A stretch of DNA of 64,000 nucleotides, from positions 124,001 through 188,000 of the forward strand of contig NZ_VUNB01000005.1 of assembly GCF_009695865.1 (NCBI RefSeq). Direction: 5' to 3'. This document shows positions 27,613-34,928 of this stretch, piece after piece. Position numbers and translations under genes: made by a program. Origin of the DNA: Allobaileyella intestinalis. GTDB taxonomy: Bacteria > Bacillota > Clostridia > Peptostreptococcales > Anaerovoracaceae. Under the pieces are notes generated by a model. That model searched no databases. It had not been told where the DNA came from and saw only the letters and a list, made by a program, of their open reading frames with translations. Numbering within the stretch: the stretch's first letter is position 1; each line of letters begins with the position of its first letter.

Positions 27613-28743
27613 TTGAAAACTATTTATTTAGCAGGAGGATGCTTCTGGGGCGTCCAGAAGTTTTTTGATCAATTCGACGGTGTTGTGAGCACAGAGGCGG
27701 GATATGCCAACGGAGATACAGACAATCCCCGCTATGAGCAGCTTTACAGAACCGGCCATGCCGAAACTGTGAAAGTGGATTATGACGAGAGCAGAATAAC
27801 TCTTACAGAGCTGCTGGACTTTTATTTCTCTGTCATTGACCCCACTTCCTTGAACAGGCAGGGTGCAGATACTGGCACTCAGTACAGGACTGGTATTTAC
27901 TATGTGGATGAAGACCAGAGACCTGTCATAAGAGCAGCGCTCAAGAAGGCCAGCAAAGAATATAACCAGCCAATAGTAGTGGAATTCCAGCCACTGAAGG
28001 ACTTCTGGAGGGCAGAAGAGTATCACCAGAAGTACCTTGACAGAAATCCCGGTGGATACTGCCATATTTCAGGAAACGCTTTCCGCATGGAGCACAAACG
28101 CAAAAAAAGATCTATGCGCATCTACCTGCTGCGCCACGGAAGGACGGATCTCAACAAGGAGAGAAGGCTTCAGGGGAGAATGAATATTCCCCTTAACGAA
28201 ACTGGCGAGCAGCAGGCTCTGGAGATGAGGGACATTGTCAGAGAAAAGGGAATCGTTTTTGACAAAATTTACTCCAGTCCTCTGGAGAGGGCTGTGAGAA
28301 CCTGTGAGCTGGTTACCGGCGTGGACAGGTCAGATTTCACTATTGACGACAGGCTTGCTGAAATGTCCTTCGGACCTATAGAGGGGCAGCGGTATTCGGA
28401 TCTTACAGACGACCAGAAGTATTTTTTCACAGACCCGGGAAAGTACAAGCCTCTTGGAAATGGCGAGACTTACCAGGAACTTACAGAGCGCATCATGGGA
28501 TTGATGAACGAGCTGAAAGATACTGAACCTGGGAAGAATGTGCTTCTGGCATCTCACGGAACTGCCATCCATGCAGTGCTGGCGGCAATACGGGATAAGG
28601 ATATTGAATACTTCTGGGATGAGAATGTGGGAAATTGTGATATTACCTTCATCGACGTGGTGGACGGAGAGTTCCTGATCAGAGATGAGAAGCTGACTGT
28701 TCCCTCAGGTCTTATTCCAAGGGGAGTATCTTTCAACAAATAG
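27613..28743 (+). CDS. MsrA fused to a histidine phosphatase (PGM-like) domain
   Basis: A two-domain protein of 376 residues in one uninterrupted frame. Residues ~1-160 are peptide-methionine (S)-S-oxide reductase: the catalytic motif AGGCFWGVQ and the GTQYRTGIYY, QPLKDFWRAEEYHQKYL and GGYCHI stretches are complete. A 12-residue basic linker (FRMEHKRKKRSM) leads to a phosphoglycerate mutase-like histidine phosphatase with LLRHGRTDLN, SSPLERAVRT and LLASHGTAIH. I see no ribosome site before the internal Met of the second domain, so it is not simply two genes. The TTG start is preceded by CAGGAGA. It sits between pgi and a patatin-like gene. The phosphatase substrate is unknown. Confidence 0.85.
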   Translation: MKTIYLAGGCFWGVQKFFDQFDGVVSTEAGYANGDTDNPRYEQLYRTGHAETVKVDYDESRITLTELLDFYFSVIDPTSLNRQGADTGTQYRTGIYYVDEDQRPVIRAALKKASKEYNQPIVVEFQPLKDFWRAEEYHQKYLDRNPGGYCHISGNAFRMEHKRKKRSMRIYLLRHGRTDLNKERRLQGRMNIPLNETGEQQALEMRDIVREKGIVFDKIYSSPLERAVRTCELVTGVDRSDFTIDDRLAEMSFGPIEGQRYSDLTDDQKYFFTDPGKYKPLGNGETYQELTERIMGLMNELKDTEPGKNVLLASHGTAIHAVLAAIRDKDIEYFWDENVGNCDITFIDVVDGEFLIRDEKLTVPSGLIPRGVSFNK

Positions 28744-28755
28744 AAGGGGTGTAGA

Positions 28756-29604
28756 ATGATTGGAATTATTGATGTAGGCGGGGGACTCAGGGGAATTTTC
28801 GGAGCCGGGGTCACTGACTTCCTGATGGACAGAGGAATCATGTTCGACTACTGCGTGGGAGTTTCTGCTGGAAGCGCCAATATGGCCAGCTATCAGGCGG
28901 GGCAAATGTTCAGAAATTACGATTTCTATACAGAATACTGCTTCAGAAGCGAGACCATGAGCTGGCACAATTTTGCCAAGACCGGTTCCTATGTAGATCT
29001 TGAATACACTTACGGTGAACTGTCCAGTCACGACGGGGAGTATCCGCTGGATTTCAAGAAGATGATGGACTGCCCTGCGCCATTTGTAGTGGTTGCAACT
29101 AACGCTGAGACAGGAGAGCCGGAGTATTTTACAAAGGATGATATGAAGCAGGATGATTACAGTGTGATCATGGCTTCTTCCACCGTGCCGGTTATCAACA
29201 AGCCATATGAAATCGGCGGAGTCAAATACCTGGATGGAGGACTCAGTGATCCTATTCCGTACAAGAAAGCCTTTGAAGACGGCTGTGATCACCTGGTAGT
29301 TGTTTTGACCAGGCCGGTGGATGAATGGAGAAAGCCGGCGAAGGACGAGGCATTTGCCAAGATTCTTAGCCTCACCTATCCAGCTTCTGCAGAGTGCCTT
29401 TCTAACAGAGCTGATACATACAACAACCAGCTGGCTGAGATCATGCAGCTTGAGGAAGAGGGAAAGGTGCTGATAGTTGCTCCTGACGATATCAGCGGAC
29501 TTCAGACTTTAACCAGAAACATTGACCAGCTGAAAGGTTTATACAGAAAGGGACTGGTTGCTGCCCAGGCCATTCCGGACTTCCTGGAAAAGAACAGACA
29601 TTAG
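28756..29604 (+). CDS. patatin-like phospholipase
   Basis: A 282-residue serine hydrolase of the patatin/RssA type. The oxyanion loop is DVGGGLRGIFGAG, the nucleophile elbow is GVSAGS, and the catalytic dyad Asp lies in LDGGLSDP. There is no signal peptide or membrane helix, so it acts in the cytosol or at the inner membrane face. It follows the MsrA fusion by 12 bases, with AAGGGGTG before the ATG, and is probably last in the pgi operon. The lipid substrate is unknown. Confidence 0.88.
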   Translation: MIGIIDVGGGLRGIFGAGVTDFLMDRGIMFDYCVGVSAGSANMASYQAGQMFRNYDFYTEYCFRSETMSWHNFAKTGSYVDLEYTYGELSSHDGEYPLDFKKMMDCPAPFVVVATNAETGEPEYFTKDDMKQDDYSVIMASSTVPVINKPYEIGGVKYLDGGLSDPIPYKKAFEDGCDHLVVVLTRPVDEWRKPAKDEAFAKILSLTYPASAECLSNRADTYNNQLAEIMQLEEEGKVLIVAPDDISGLQTLTRNIDQLKGLYRKGLVAAQAIPDFLEKNRH

Positions 29605-29607
29605 ACT

Positions 29608-29635
29608 TTGAGCGGCAGCGGATTTGTTATATGAT
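29608..29635 (+). promoter_or_regulatory. candidate promoter for ferritin
   Basis: TTGAGC (29608-29613), a 16-base spacer and TATGAT (29630-29635) lie just after the patatin stop and about 38 bases before the ferritin ATG. Confidence 0.45.
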
Positions 29636-29672
29636 AATGTAAAATACTGACTATACCGAAAGGAGAAATAAT

Positions 29673-30185
29673 ATGCTCGACAGAAATGTATACAAACTGA
29701 TCAATGACCAGATCAATGCTGAATTTTATTCAGCCTATCTCTATCTTGACTTCTCAAATTATTACTATGATGAGGGTCTGGATGGATTCGGCCACTGGTA
29801 TGATATTCAGGCTCAGGAAGAAAGAGATCACGCAATGCTTATGAGAACCTATCTTCAGAACAACGGTGAGAAGGTAGTGTTCAACGAGATCGCAAAGCCT
29901 GACAAGGAGTACAAGAGCCTGGGAGATCCCCTTAAGTTCGGACTGGAGCACGAGCAGTACGTTACATCCCTCATCAACAAAATCTACAAGGCCGCAAAGG
30001 ATGTAGATGATTTCCGCACAATGCAGTGCTTCGACTGGTTTGTTAAGGAGCAGGGAGAAGAAGAGAAGACTGCTGACGACATGATCAAGAAGTTCCAGCT
30101 TTTCGGCAGTGATCCTAAGGGCCTTTATGCACTTAACCAGGAGCTGCTCACAAGAACATATGCAGCACCGACACTGGTTCTGTAA
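29673..30185 (+). CDS. ftnA: bacterial ferritin (iron storage)
   Basis: A non-haem ferritin, 170 residues, that oxidises Fe(II) and stores it in a 24-mer shell. Ferroxidase ligands are visible in helix A (NAEFYSAYLYL), helix B (AQEERDHAMLM, the E-x-x-H pair) and later helices (LEHEQYV, KEQGEEEK). AAAGGAG precedes the ATG at good spacing. With feoAB at the other end of this region the cell clearly handles Fe(II) under anaerobiosis, but the two are not linked in an operon. Confidence 0.93.
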   Translation: MLDRNVYKLINDQINAEFYSAYLYLDFSNYYYDEGLDGFGHWYDIQAQEERDHAMLMRTYLQNNGEKVVFNEIAKPDKEYKSLGDPLKFGLEHEQYVTSLINKIYKAAKDVDDFRTMQCFDWFVKEQGEEEKTADDMIKKFQLFGSDPKGLYALNQELLTRTYAAPTLVL

Positions 30186-30246
30186 ACTGGTGTAATCCAG
30201 TGCTGAAGCCTGGACTTCCATCACTTTAGTTAACCGGGAAAAATTC

Positions 30247-30284
30247 AACAGCCGGACTCGTTTAATATGACGGGTCCGGCTGTT
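30247..30284 (+). terminator. hairpin after ferritin
   Basis: A 14-bp stem, AACAGCCGGACTCG with CGGGTCCGGCTGTT (one wobble), with a 10-base AT loop. The T tract behind it is poor, so efficiency is uncertain. Confidence 0.55.
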
Positions 30285-30322
30285 CCTGTGTGCAGGGGTT
30301 TTACGAGTTCACTGACAGGTGG

Positions 30323-30350
30323 TTCACGTTAGTTAATGTTGATGTATAAT
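30323..30350 (+). promoter_or_regulatory. candidate promoter for the SecA gene
   Basis: A perfect TATAAT (30345-30350) has TTCACG 16 bases upstream and lies about 85 bases before the SecA ATG. Confidence 0.45.
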
Positions 30351-30434
30351 ACTACCCGCTGATGTTATTAAGCATCAAATGCGGATACAATAAGGGTATT
30401 CGTTTCCTGCCGAAAACCAGAAAGAATTTTTGCA

Positions 30435-32867
30435 ATGAATTTTAATCAGAAAAAAGACCTGAAATCAGCTATGGAGCAGGTCCGGATAATCAACAGCCTG
30501 GAAGAAAGAATCAGAAACTTTGAGCCAGAGGATTTTCAAAATGCCACCAGAAATTTCAAGCTCCGGCTCAGCAGGGGGGAAACTCACAGGGATATTCTGC
30601 CGGAGGCCTTTGCTGTCTGCCGTGAAGCATCCAGGAGAGTTCTTGGAATGCGCCACTTCGACGTCCAGCTCATTGGAGGAATCACACTGGACAGAGGAGA
30701 TATTGCGGAGATGATGACCGGGGAGGGGAAAACTCTGTCGGCCACAACGGCAGCATATCTCAACGCCCTGGACGGGAAAGGGGTTCACGTCGTTACTGTA
30801 AACGACTATCTTGCCCGGAGAGATTCAGAGACCATGGCACCTTTGTTTTCATATCTTGGAATGACCACAGGATGTATTCTCAGCGGAATGGAACCTGGTG
30901 CCAGAAGAGCTGCATATGCCGGGGATGTTACATATGGCACAGCTAACGAGTTCGGATTTGATTATCTCCGGGATAACATGGCGGATGACAGGAAGGAGCA
31001 GGTACAGCGGGATCTTCATTACGCCATTATTGACGAAGTGGATTCTGTCTTGATCGACGAGGCAAGGACGCCGCTGATCATTTCAGGGCCAGATCCTTCA
31101 AGATCAGAGGATGAATATCTTAAAGCTGATGAATTCGTCAAGGGCCTTAGTGCTGATGATTATGAAATCCAATGGAAGGAAAGGCAGGTCAGCCTGACTG
31201 AACAAGGAGTTTCAAAGGCTGAGAACTATTATTCCCTCGGCAATCTTTCAGATCCGGAAAACATGGAGATATGTCACTACGTTCTTCAGGCCCTCAGAGC
31301 CAATCTAATAATGGCCCGGAATATTGATTATATTGTAAAGGAAAAAGAAGTTTTCATAGTCGATGAGTTTACGGGGAGGGTGATGGAAGGAAGACGGTTT
31401 TCAGACGGTCTTCACCAGGCAATAGAGGCAAAAGAGAGAGTCACCATAATGCCGGAGAACAGAACCCTGGCTATGATCACCCTGCAGAACTACTTCAGGA
31501 TGTACAGAAAGCTTTCGGGAATGACGGGAACAGCCAGAACAGAGGCCGACGAATTCAGAGAAATCTACAATATGAACGTTCTCACTGTTCCCACAAACAG
31601 ACCTGTAAAGAGAATCGACTGCCCTGATCAGGTGTTTATTTCGGAAAAGGCAAAGTGGGAGGCCGTTGTAGATCTTATTGAGAAGACCAGCCGCCGGGGC
31701 CAGCCTGTTCTGGCAGGCACAACCTCAGTGGAGAACTCGGAATATCTGTCACTTCTATTGAGAAAAAAGCACATCGTCCACACCGTCCTTAACGCCAGGA
31801 ACGACAGGAAAGAAGCTGAAATAATCGCTCAGGCAGGAAGGTTCGGAGCAGTAACTGTAGCAACAAACATGGCCGGCCGGGGAACCGATATCCTTCTGGG
31901 AGGGAACCCTGATTTTCTCATAAAATCAGTTTCCTCCCGGAAGAGCCTTACGTCTGCAGATAAGAGAAAGCTTGTCCAATATTGCAAGAAACAGCGCCAG
32001 CGGGTGATGGAGCTGGGAGGCCTGCTGGTTATAGGCACGGAGAGGCACGAGTCCAGAAGAATTGATGACCAGCTGCGGGGCAGGGCAGGCCGCCAGGGAG
32101 ATCCGGGAAAAAGCGTTTTCTATGTGTCCATGGAGGATCAGCTACTCCAGAGATTCAGCAGGGACGAGGCCGGAAAGATATCTGCCAAGCACAGTTCAGA
32201 GGAGAAAGGACCAGTTTCATCACGATTAATCACCGCCCTCATCGAAAACACCCAGAAAAAGGTAGAAGGCAACAACTACGCAATAAGAAAGAATGTTCTA
32301 AATTACGATGATGTGCTGAACCAACAGAGGAAGATCCTCTACGGCCAGCGCCAGAGAGTTCTGGAAGATGAAGACATTCAGAATCAGGTTGAGGAAATGA
32401 TCGGAGAGACTGTTGAGGCCCTTGTAAAAAAAATGACCTCAGTGTCGAGATTCCCCGAGGAATGGGACTTTCAAGGTCTTGCAGAAGATTTGGGCCACGC
32501 CTTTAAAAACATCAGAATCGTAGTTCCTGAGACTGAAGAAGACAAAATGAAATTTACGGAGGAATCTGTGACTGACAAGTTGAGCAGGTTCCTGATCAAC
32601 AATTACAGAGCCAGGAGAAATACCGGATCTCAGGTGTTCAGCATGGTTGAGAAAAAGATATTGATCACGGTAATTGACCGGTGCTGGACAGACCATCTGG
32701 AACAGATGGAGGTAATGAGAAAAGGTATAGGCCTTATGGCTCTTGGACAGAAAGACCCGGTTACGGAATATGCCAGGAATGGAAAGAGGCTGTTTGAAAG
32801 GATGAATGAAAGAATCTGCGCCGAGACAGTGAAGCTGGTCTTTCAGATAGAGGTGGAGCTTCTCTAG
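30435..32867 (+). CDS. SecA-family preprotein translocase ATPase, divergent (possibly SecA2)
   Basis: A motor ATPase that pushes unfolded preproteins through SecYEG. Walker A is MMTGEGKTLSA, Walker B IIDEVDSVLIDEA, and GTATNMAGRGTDI-like motif V reads ATNMAGRGTDILL. The helical scaffold ends with the conserved WTDHLEQMEVMRKGIGL. At 810 residues it lacks the C-terminal linker and Cys-rich zinc domain, and the N-terminal ~35 residues differ from housekeeping SecA. This suggests an accessory SecA2, but some clostridial housekeeping SecAs also lack the zinc domain. An IS200/605 element sits eight bases after the stop, and the next resident gene is a secreted surface protein. Confidence 0.85.
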   Translation: MNFNQKKDLKSAMEQVRIINSLEERIRNFEPEDFQNATRNFKLRLSRGETHRDILPEAFAVCREASRRVLGMRHFDVQLIGGITLDRGDIAEMMTGEGKTLSATTAAYLNALDGKGVHVVTVNDYLARRDSETMAPLFSYLGMTTGCILSGMEPGARRAAYAGDVTYGTANEFGFDYLRDNMADDRKEQVQRDLHYAIIDEVDSVLIDEARTPLIISGPDPSRSEDEYLKADEFVKGLSADDYEIQWKERQVSLTEQGVSKAENYYSLGNLSDPENMEICHYVLQALRANLIMARNIDYIVKEKEVFIVDEFTGRVMEGRRFSDGLHQAIEAKERVTIMPENRTLAMITLQNYFRMYRKLSGMTGTARTEADEFREIYNMNVLTVPTNRPVKRIDCPDQVFISEKAKWEAVVDLIEKTSRRGQPVLAGTTSVENSEYLSLLLRKKHIVHTVLNARNDRKEAEIIAQAGRFGAVTVATNMAGRGTDILLGGNPDFLIKSVSSRKSLTSADKRKLVQYCKKQRQRVMELGGLLVIGTERHESRRIDDQLRGRAGRQGDPGKSVFYVSMEDQLLQRFSRDEAGKISAKHSSEEKGPVSSRLITALIENTQKKVEGNNYAIRKNVLNYDDVLNQQRKILYGQRQRVLEDEDIQNQVEEMIGETVEALVKKMTSVSRFPEEWDFQGLAEDLGHAFKNIRIVVPETEEDKMKFTEESVTDKLSRFLINNYRARRNTGSQVFSMVEKKILITVIDRCWTDHLEQMEVMRKGIGLMALGQKDPVTEYARNGKRLFERMNERICAETVKLVFQIEVELL

Positions 32868-33015
32868 AATTTAACTAGCCGTGAGCAAGAAATCCCCCAC
32901 CTCTATAGGTGGTGGGATGAATTGCGATAAACACGGCGTTTTTTTGACTTTTGTACCTCATGTTGTTATAATTAAAACATATTCAGTCGTAAATATTATA
33001 AAGATTGTAACTACT

Positions 33016-33432
33016 ATGAAATTAGACAATAATAATCATTCAGTATTCGTGCTGCATTATCATCTTATCATGTGCATTAAATATCGTAATAAAGTGATAG
33101 ATGATAAAATCTCAAATCGCCTCAAGGAAATCTTTGAGAAAATAGCTCCTTCCTATAACATCACGTTAGAGGAGTGGAATCACGACACAGATCATGTGCA
33201 TATACTGTTTCGAGGACAGCCTAATACAGAACTAAGCAAATTCATCAATGCTTATAAATCCGCAAGCAGCAGGCTGATCAAGAAAGAGTATCCTCAGATC
33301 CGTAAATCATTATGGAAAGAAATGTTCTGGTCGCAGAGCTTTTGCTTGTTGACCACAGGCGATGTTACAGCAGATATTATTAAACAATACATTCGATCTC
33401 AGGGTAAGAAAGATGCCAAACAAAACAATTAA
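33016..33432 (+). CDS. tnpA: IS200/IS605 Y1 transposase TnpA, copy 1
   Basis: A single-strand DNA transposase of the HUH/Y1 type, 138 residues from the ATG at 33016. The metal-binding HUH motif is in DTDHVHILF and the nucleophilic Tyr in IIKQYIRSQGKK. The frame stays open to a GTG at 32881, but that codon lies in the left-end hairpin region and the extra 45 residues do not match the family. Compared with the second copy it has Asp for Gly (GDV) and Asn for Ser near the end. Both motifs look intact, so it may be active. Confidence 0.9.
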   Translation: MKLDNNNHSVFVLHYHLIMCIKYRNKVIDDKISNRLKEIFEKIAPSYNITLEEWNHDTDHVHILFRGQPNTELSKFINAYKSASSRLIKKEYPQIRKSLWKEMFWSQSFCLLTTGDVTADIIKQYIRSQGKKDAKQNN

Positions 33433-34552
33433 GTACAGGATATATCCTACAACTGAACAGTCTGTTATGTTTGCTAAAACCTTTGGCTGCTGCCGCAAGG
33501 TCTATAATCTTATGCTCTCCGATAAGATTGAAGGGTATAAACAAACTGGCAAATTTCCCACTGTAACACCTGCTAAATACAAGAAAGATTATCCTTATCT
33601 CAAAGAGGTGGATAGTCTTGCTCTTGCTAATAAGCAAATGGACTTGCAGGCGGCTTTCCGCAATGCTTTCAGTAAGTCCCGTAAAAAGAATAACGGGTTT
33701 CCAAAATTCAAATCCAAAAGGCATAGTCGCAAAACATATACCACGAACAACCAGAAAGGCACTGTTGCCATCATAGACAACAGATATATCAAACTTCCAA
33801 AGATCGGAAAGGTAAAAGCTGTTATTCACCGTACCGCTCCTGATGGTTGGGTTATTAAGTCTGCTACCGTATCTCAGGAATCAGATGGTAAATACTATAT
33901 CTCTGTACTCTTTGAATTTGAAAAGGCTGTAAAATTTTATGCGGCCGACAAATCGAACGCTATTGGCCTGGACTACGCTTCTGATGGCTTATACGTAGAC
34001 AGTAATGGCCATGTTGGAGCAAACCACAAATACTATCGCGAGAGCCACAAAAAGCTTGCTAAAGCACAGCGTAGGTTGTCGCGTATGCGAGGATCTAAGA
34101 AGCATGAAAAAAAGTCCAATAATTACATGAAGCAGCTTCTTAAAGTCAATAAAATCCATAGACATATCGCAAATCAACGTTTGGACAATCTGCATAAAAT
34201 ATCTACCGAAATAGCCAATCGGTACGATGTTGTTTGTGTAGAGACTTTGAATATGCAATCTATGGCCAATCATGGCTTTGGAAACGGCAAAGCTACTCTT
34301 GATAACGGATACGGGATGTTCTTATCTATGCTTGAATACAAGTTATCTGACAGGAATAAATATCTCGTCAAGGTGGACAAGTGGTTTCCATCATCACAGA
34401 TATGTCATCGTTGCGGAACGCTCCATCCCGAGATGAAGAACTTGCAAATCCGCAAGATGAAATGTGATTGTGGCCTTGCGATCAGCCGCGACCAGAATGC
34501 TGCTATCAATATTCTGAACGAAGGATTACGGCTCCTTACTGAAGGAGCATAA
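33413..34552 (+). CDS. tnpB: TnpB RNA-guided nuclease, copy 1
   Basis: A 379-residue TnpB, ancestor-like to Cas12, that with its omega RNA cuts DNA beside a TAM to retain the element. The RuvC catalytic residues are all present: Asp in AIGLDYASDG, Glu in VCVETLNM and Asp in SRDQNAAINIL. The zinc ribbon CHRCG..CDCG is intact. The start ATGCCAAAC overlaps the end of tnpA by 20 bases. It differs from the second copy at Thr/Ala, Lys/Asn and Thr/Ile positions. Confidence 0.9.
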   Translation: MPNKTIKYRIYPTTEQSVMFAKTFGCCRKVYNLMLSDKIEGYKQTGKFPTVTPAKYKKDYPYLKEVDSLALANKQMDLQAAFRNAFSKSRKKNNGFPKFKSKRHSRKTYTTNNQKGTVAIIDNRYIKLPKIGKVKAVIHRTAPDGWVIKSATVSQESDGKYYISVLFEFEKAVKFYAADKSNAIGLDYASDGLYVDSNGHVGANHKYYRESHKKLAKAQRRLSRMRGSKKHEKKSNNYMKQLLKVNKIHRHIANQRLDNLHKISTEIANRYDVVCVETLNMQSMANHGFGNGKATLDNGYGMFLSMLEYKLSDRNKYLVKVDKWFPSSQICHRCGTLHPEMKNLQIRKMKCDCGLAISRDQNAAINILNEGLRLLTEGA

Positions 34553-34695
34553 AACTAAATATATAGTAGGGATGGAATAGCCCAAACTTATACGCCTGTG
34601 GACATTGTGTAAGACGTTAAGTTGCGTATCATCGTGGCTGGCGCAGTAGTGGTTGAAGCAGGAAGCTCCGACTTCTATAAGTCGGAGTAGTTCAC
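34553..34695 (+). ncRNA. putative omega RNA of IS copy 1
   Basis: The 143 bases between the TnpB stop and the element end are fully conserved between the copies, though non-coding, and end with the right-end hairpin. In this family this segment, plus part of the tnpB 3' end, is the TnpB guide scaffold, and the guide is the DNA just after the element. By that rule the guide here would begin GGAGGCAGGTTTTAAG. Confidence 0.6.
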
Positions 34696-34783
34696 GGAGG
34701 CAGGTTTTAAGGAAGATATGGTTCCGGATACAGGAACAGCCGGCTACGATGAAACAATAAGTGACACTTTTGTGAAAAATTGA
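34696..34783 (+). pseudogene. 3' remnant of an unrecognised gene after IS copy 1
   Basis: Directly after the element an open frame continues for about 28 codons (EAGFKEDMVPDTGTAGYDE and a few more) to a TGA at 34781-34783. It has no start or ribosome site of its own. It may be the tail of a gene lost during insertion or earlier decay, but I do not recognise it and the stretch is too short to be sure that it ever coded. Confidence 0.3.
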
Positions 34784-34823
34784 ATACATTTCGTTAAAAC
34801 GTGTACTTCTCACCCAAATGGTA

Positions 34824-34855
34824 TTGAAAATAATATACGGGGGGGGGGGTACACT
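34824..34855 (+). promoter_or_regulatory. candidate phase-variable promoter of the surface protein
   Basis: TTGAAA (34824-34829) and TACACT (34850-34855) are separated by 20 bases, of which 11 form an unbroken G run. A spacer of 17 would need eight Gs. Slippage in the run would therefore tune promoter strength. The -10 is weak (four of six), so the assignment is tentative; a TATATT at 34865-34870 is an alternative -10. Confidence 0.45.
34839..34849 (+). repeat. G11 homopolymer
   Basis: An uninterrupted run of eleven G residues in otherwise AT-rich DNA, 79 bases before the surface-protein start. It is by far the longest G run I noticed in the window. Confidence 0.95.
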
Positions 34856-34928
34856 ATTTTTGTATATATTAAGGCAAAAACAATTATATAATTTCTTTTG
34901 TAGCTTTTTACGTTTATAGGAGTGTTAG

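Larger units (their letters stand above)
32876..34695 (+). mobile_element. IS200/IS605-family element, copy 1
   Basis: A 1,820-bp element delimited by comparison with the second copy at 42937-44756. It begins right after TTTAAC (32870-32875), the kind of target used by IS605-type transposases, and ends at TTCAC. There are no terminal inverted repeats or target duplication, as expected for this family. The left end has a hairpin (32894-32916, CCACC/GGTGG) and the right end a perfect one (CTCCGACTT at 34666-34674 with AAGTCGGAG at 34679-34687). It encodes TnpA and TnpB in overlapping frames. About seven base differences separate the copies, so duplication is recent. Confidence 0.93.

Noticed and set aside
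28080-28115. MsrA and phosphatase as two separate genes
   Set aside because: The frame is continuous with a sensible linker, and no stop or ribosome site is seen; raw-read confirmation would still help.
32881-33015. N-terminal extension of TnpA from a GTG
   Set aside because: It runs through the left-end hairpin and adds 45 residues unlike TnpA; the ATG at 33016 gives the normal 138-residue length. The same holds for copy 2.
34718-34783. 21-codon peptide starting at an ATG after IS copy 1
   Set aside because: The AAGGAA stretch is too close to the ATG and the frame is open further upstream, so a gene remnant is the simpler reading.
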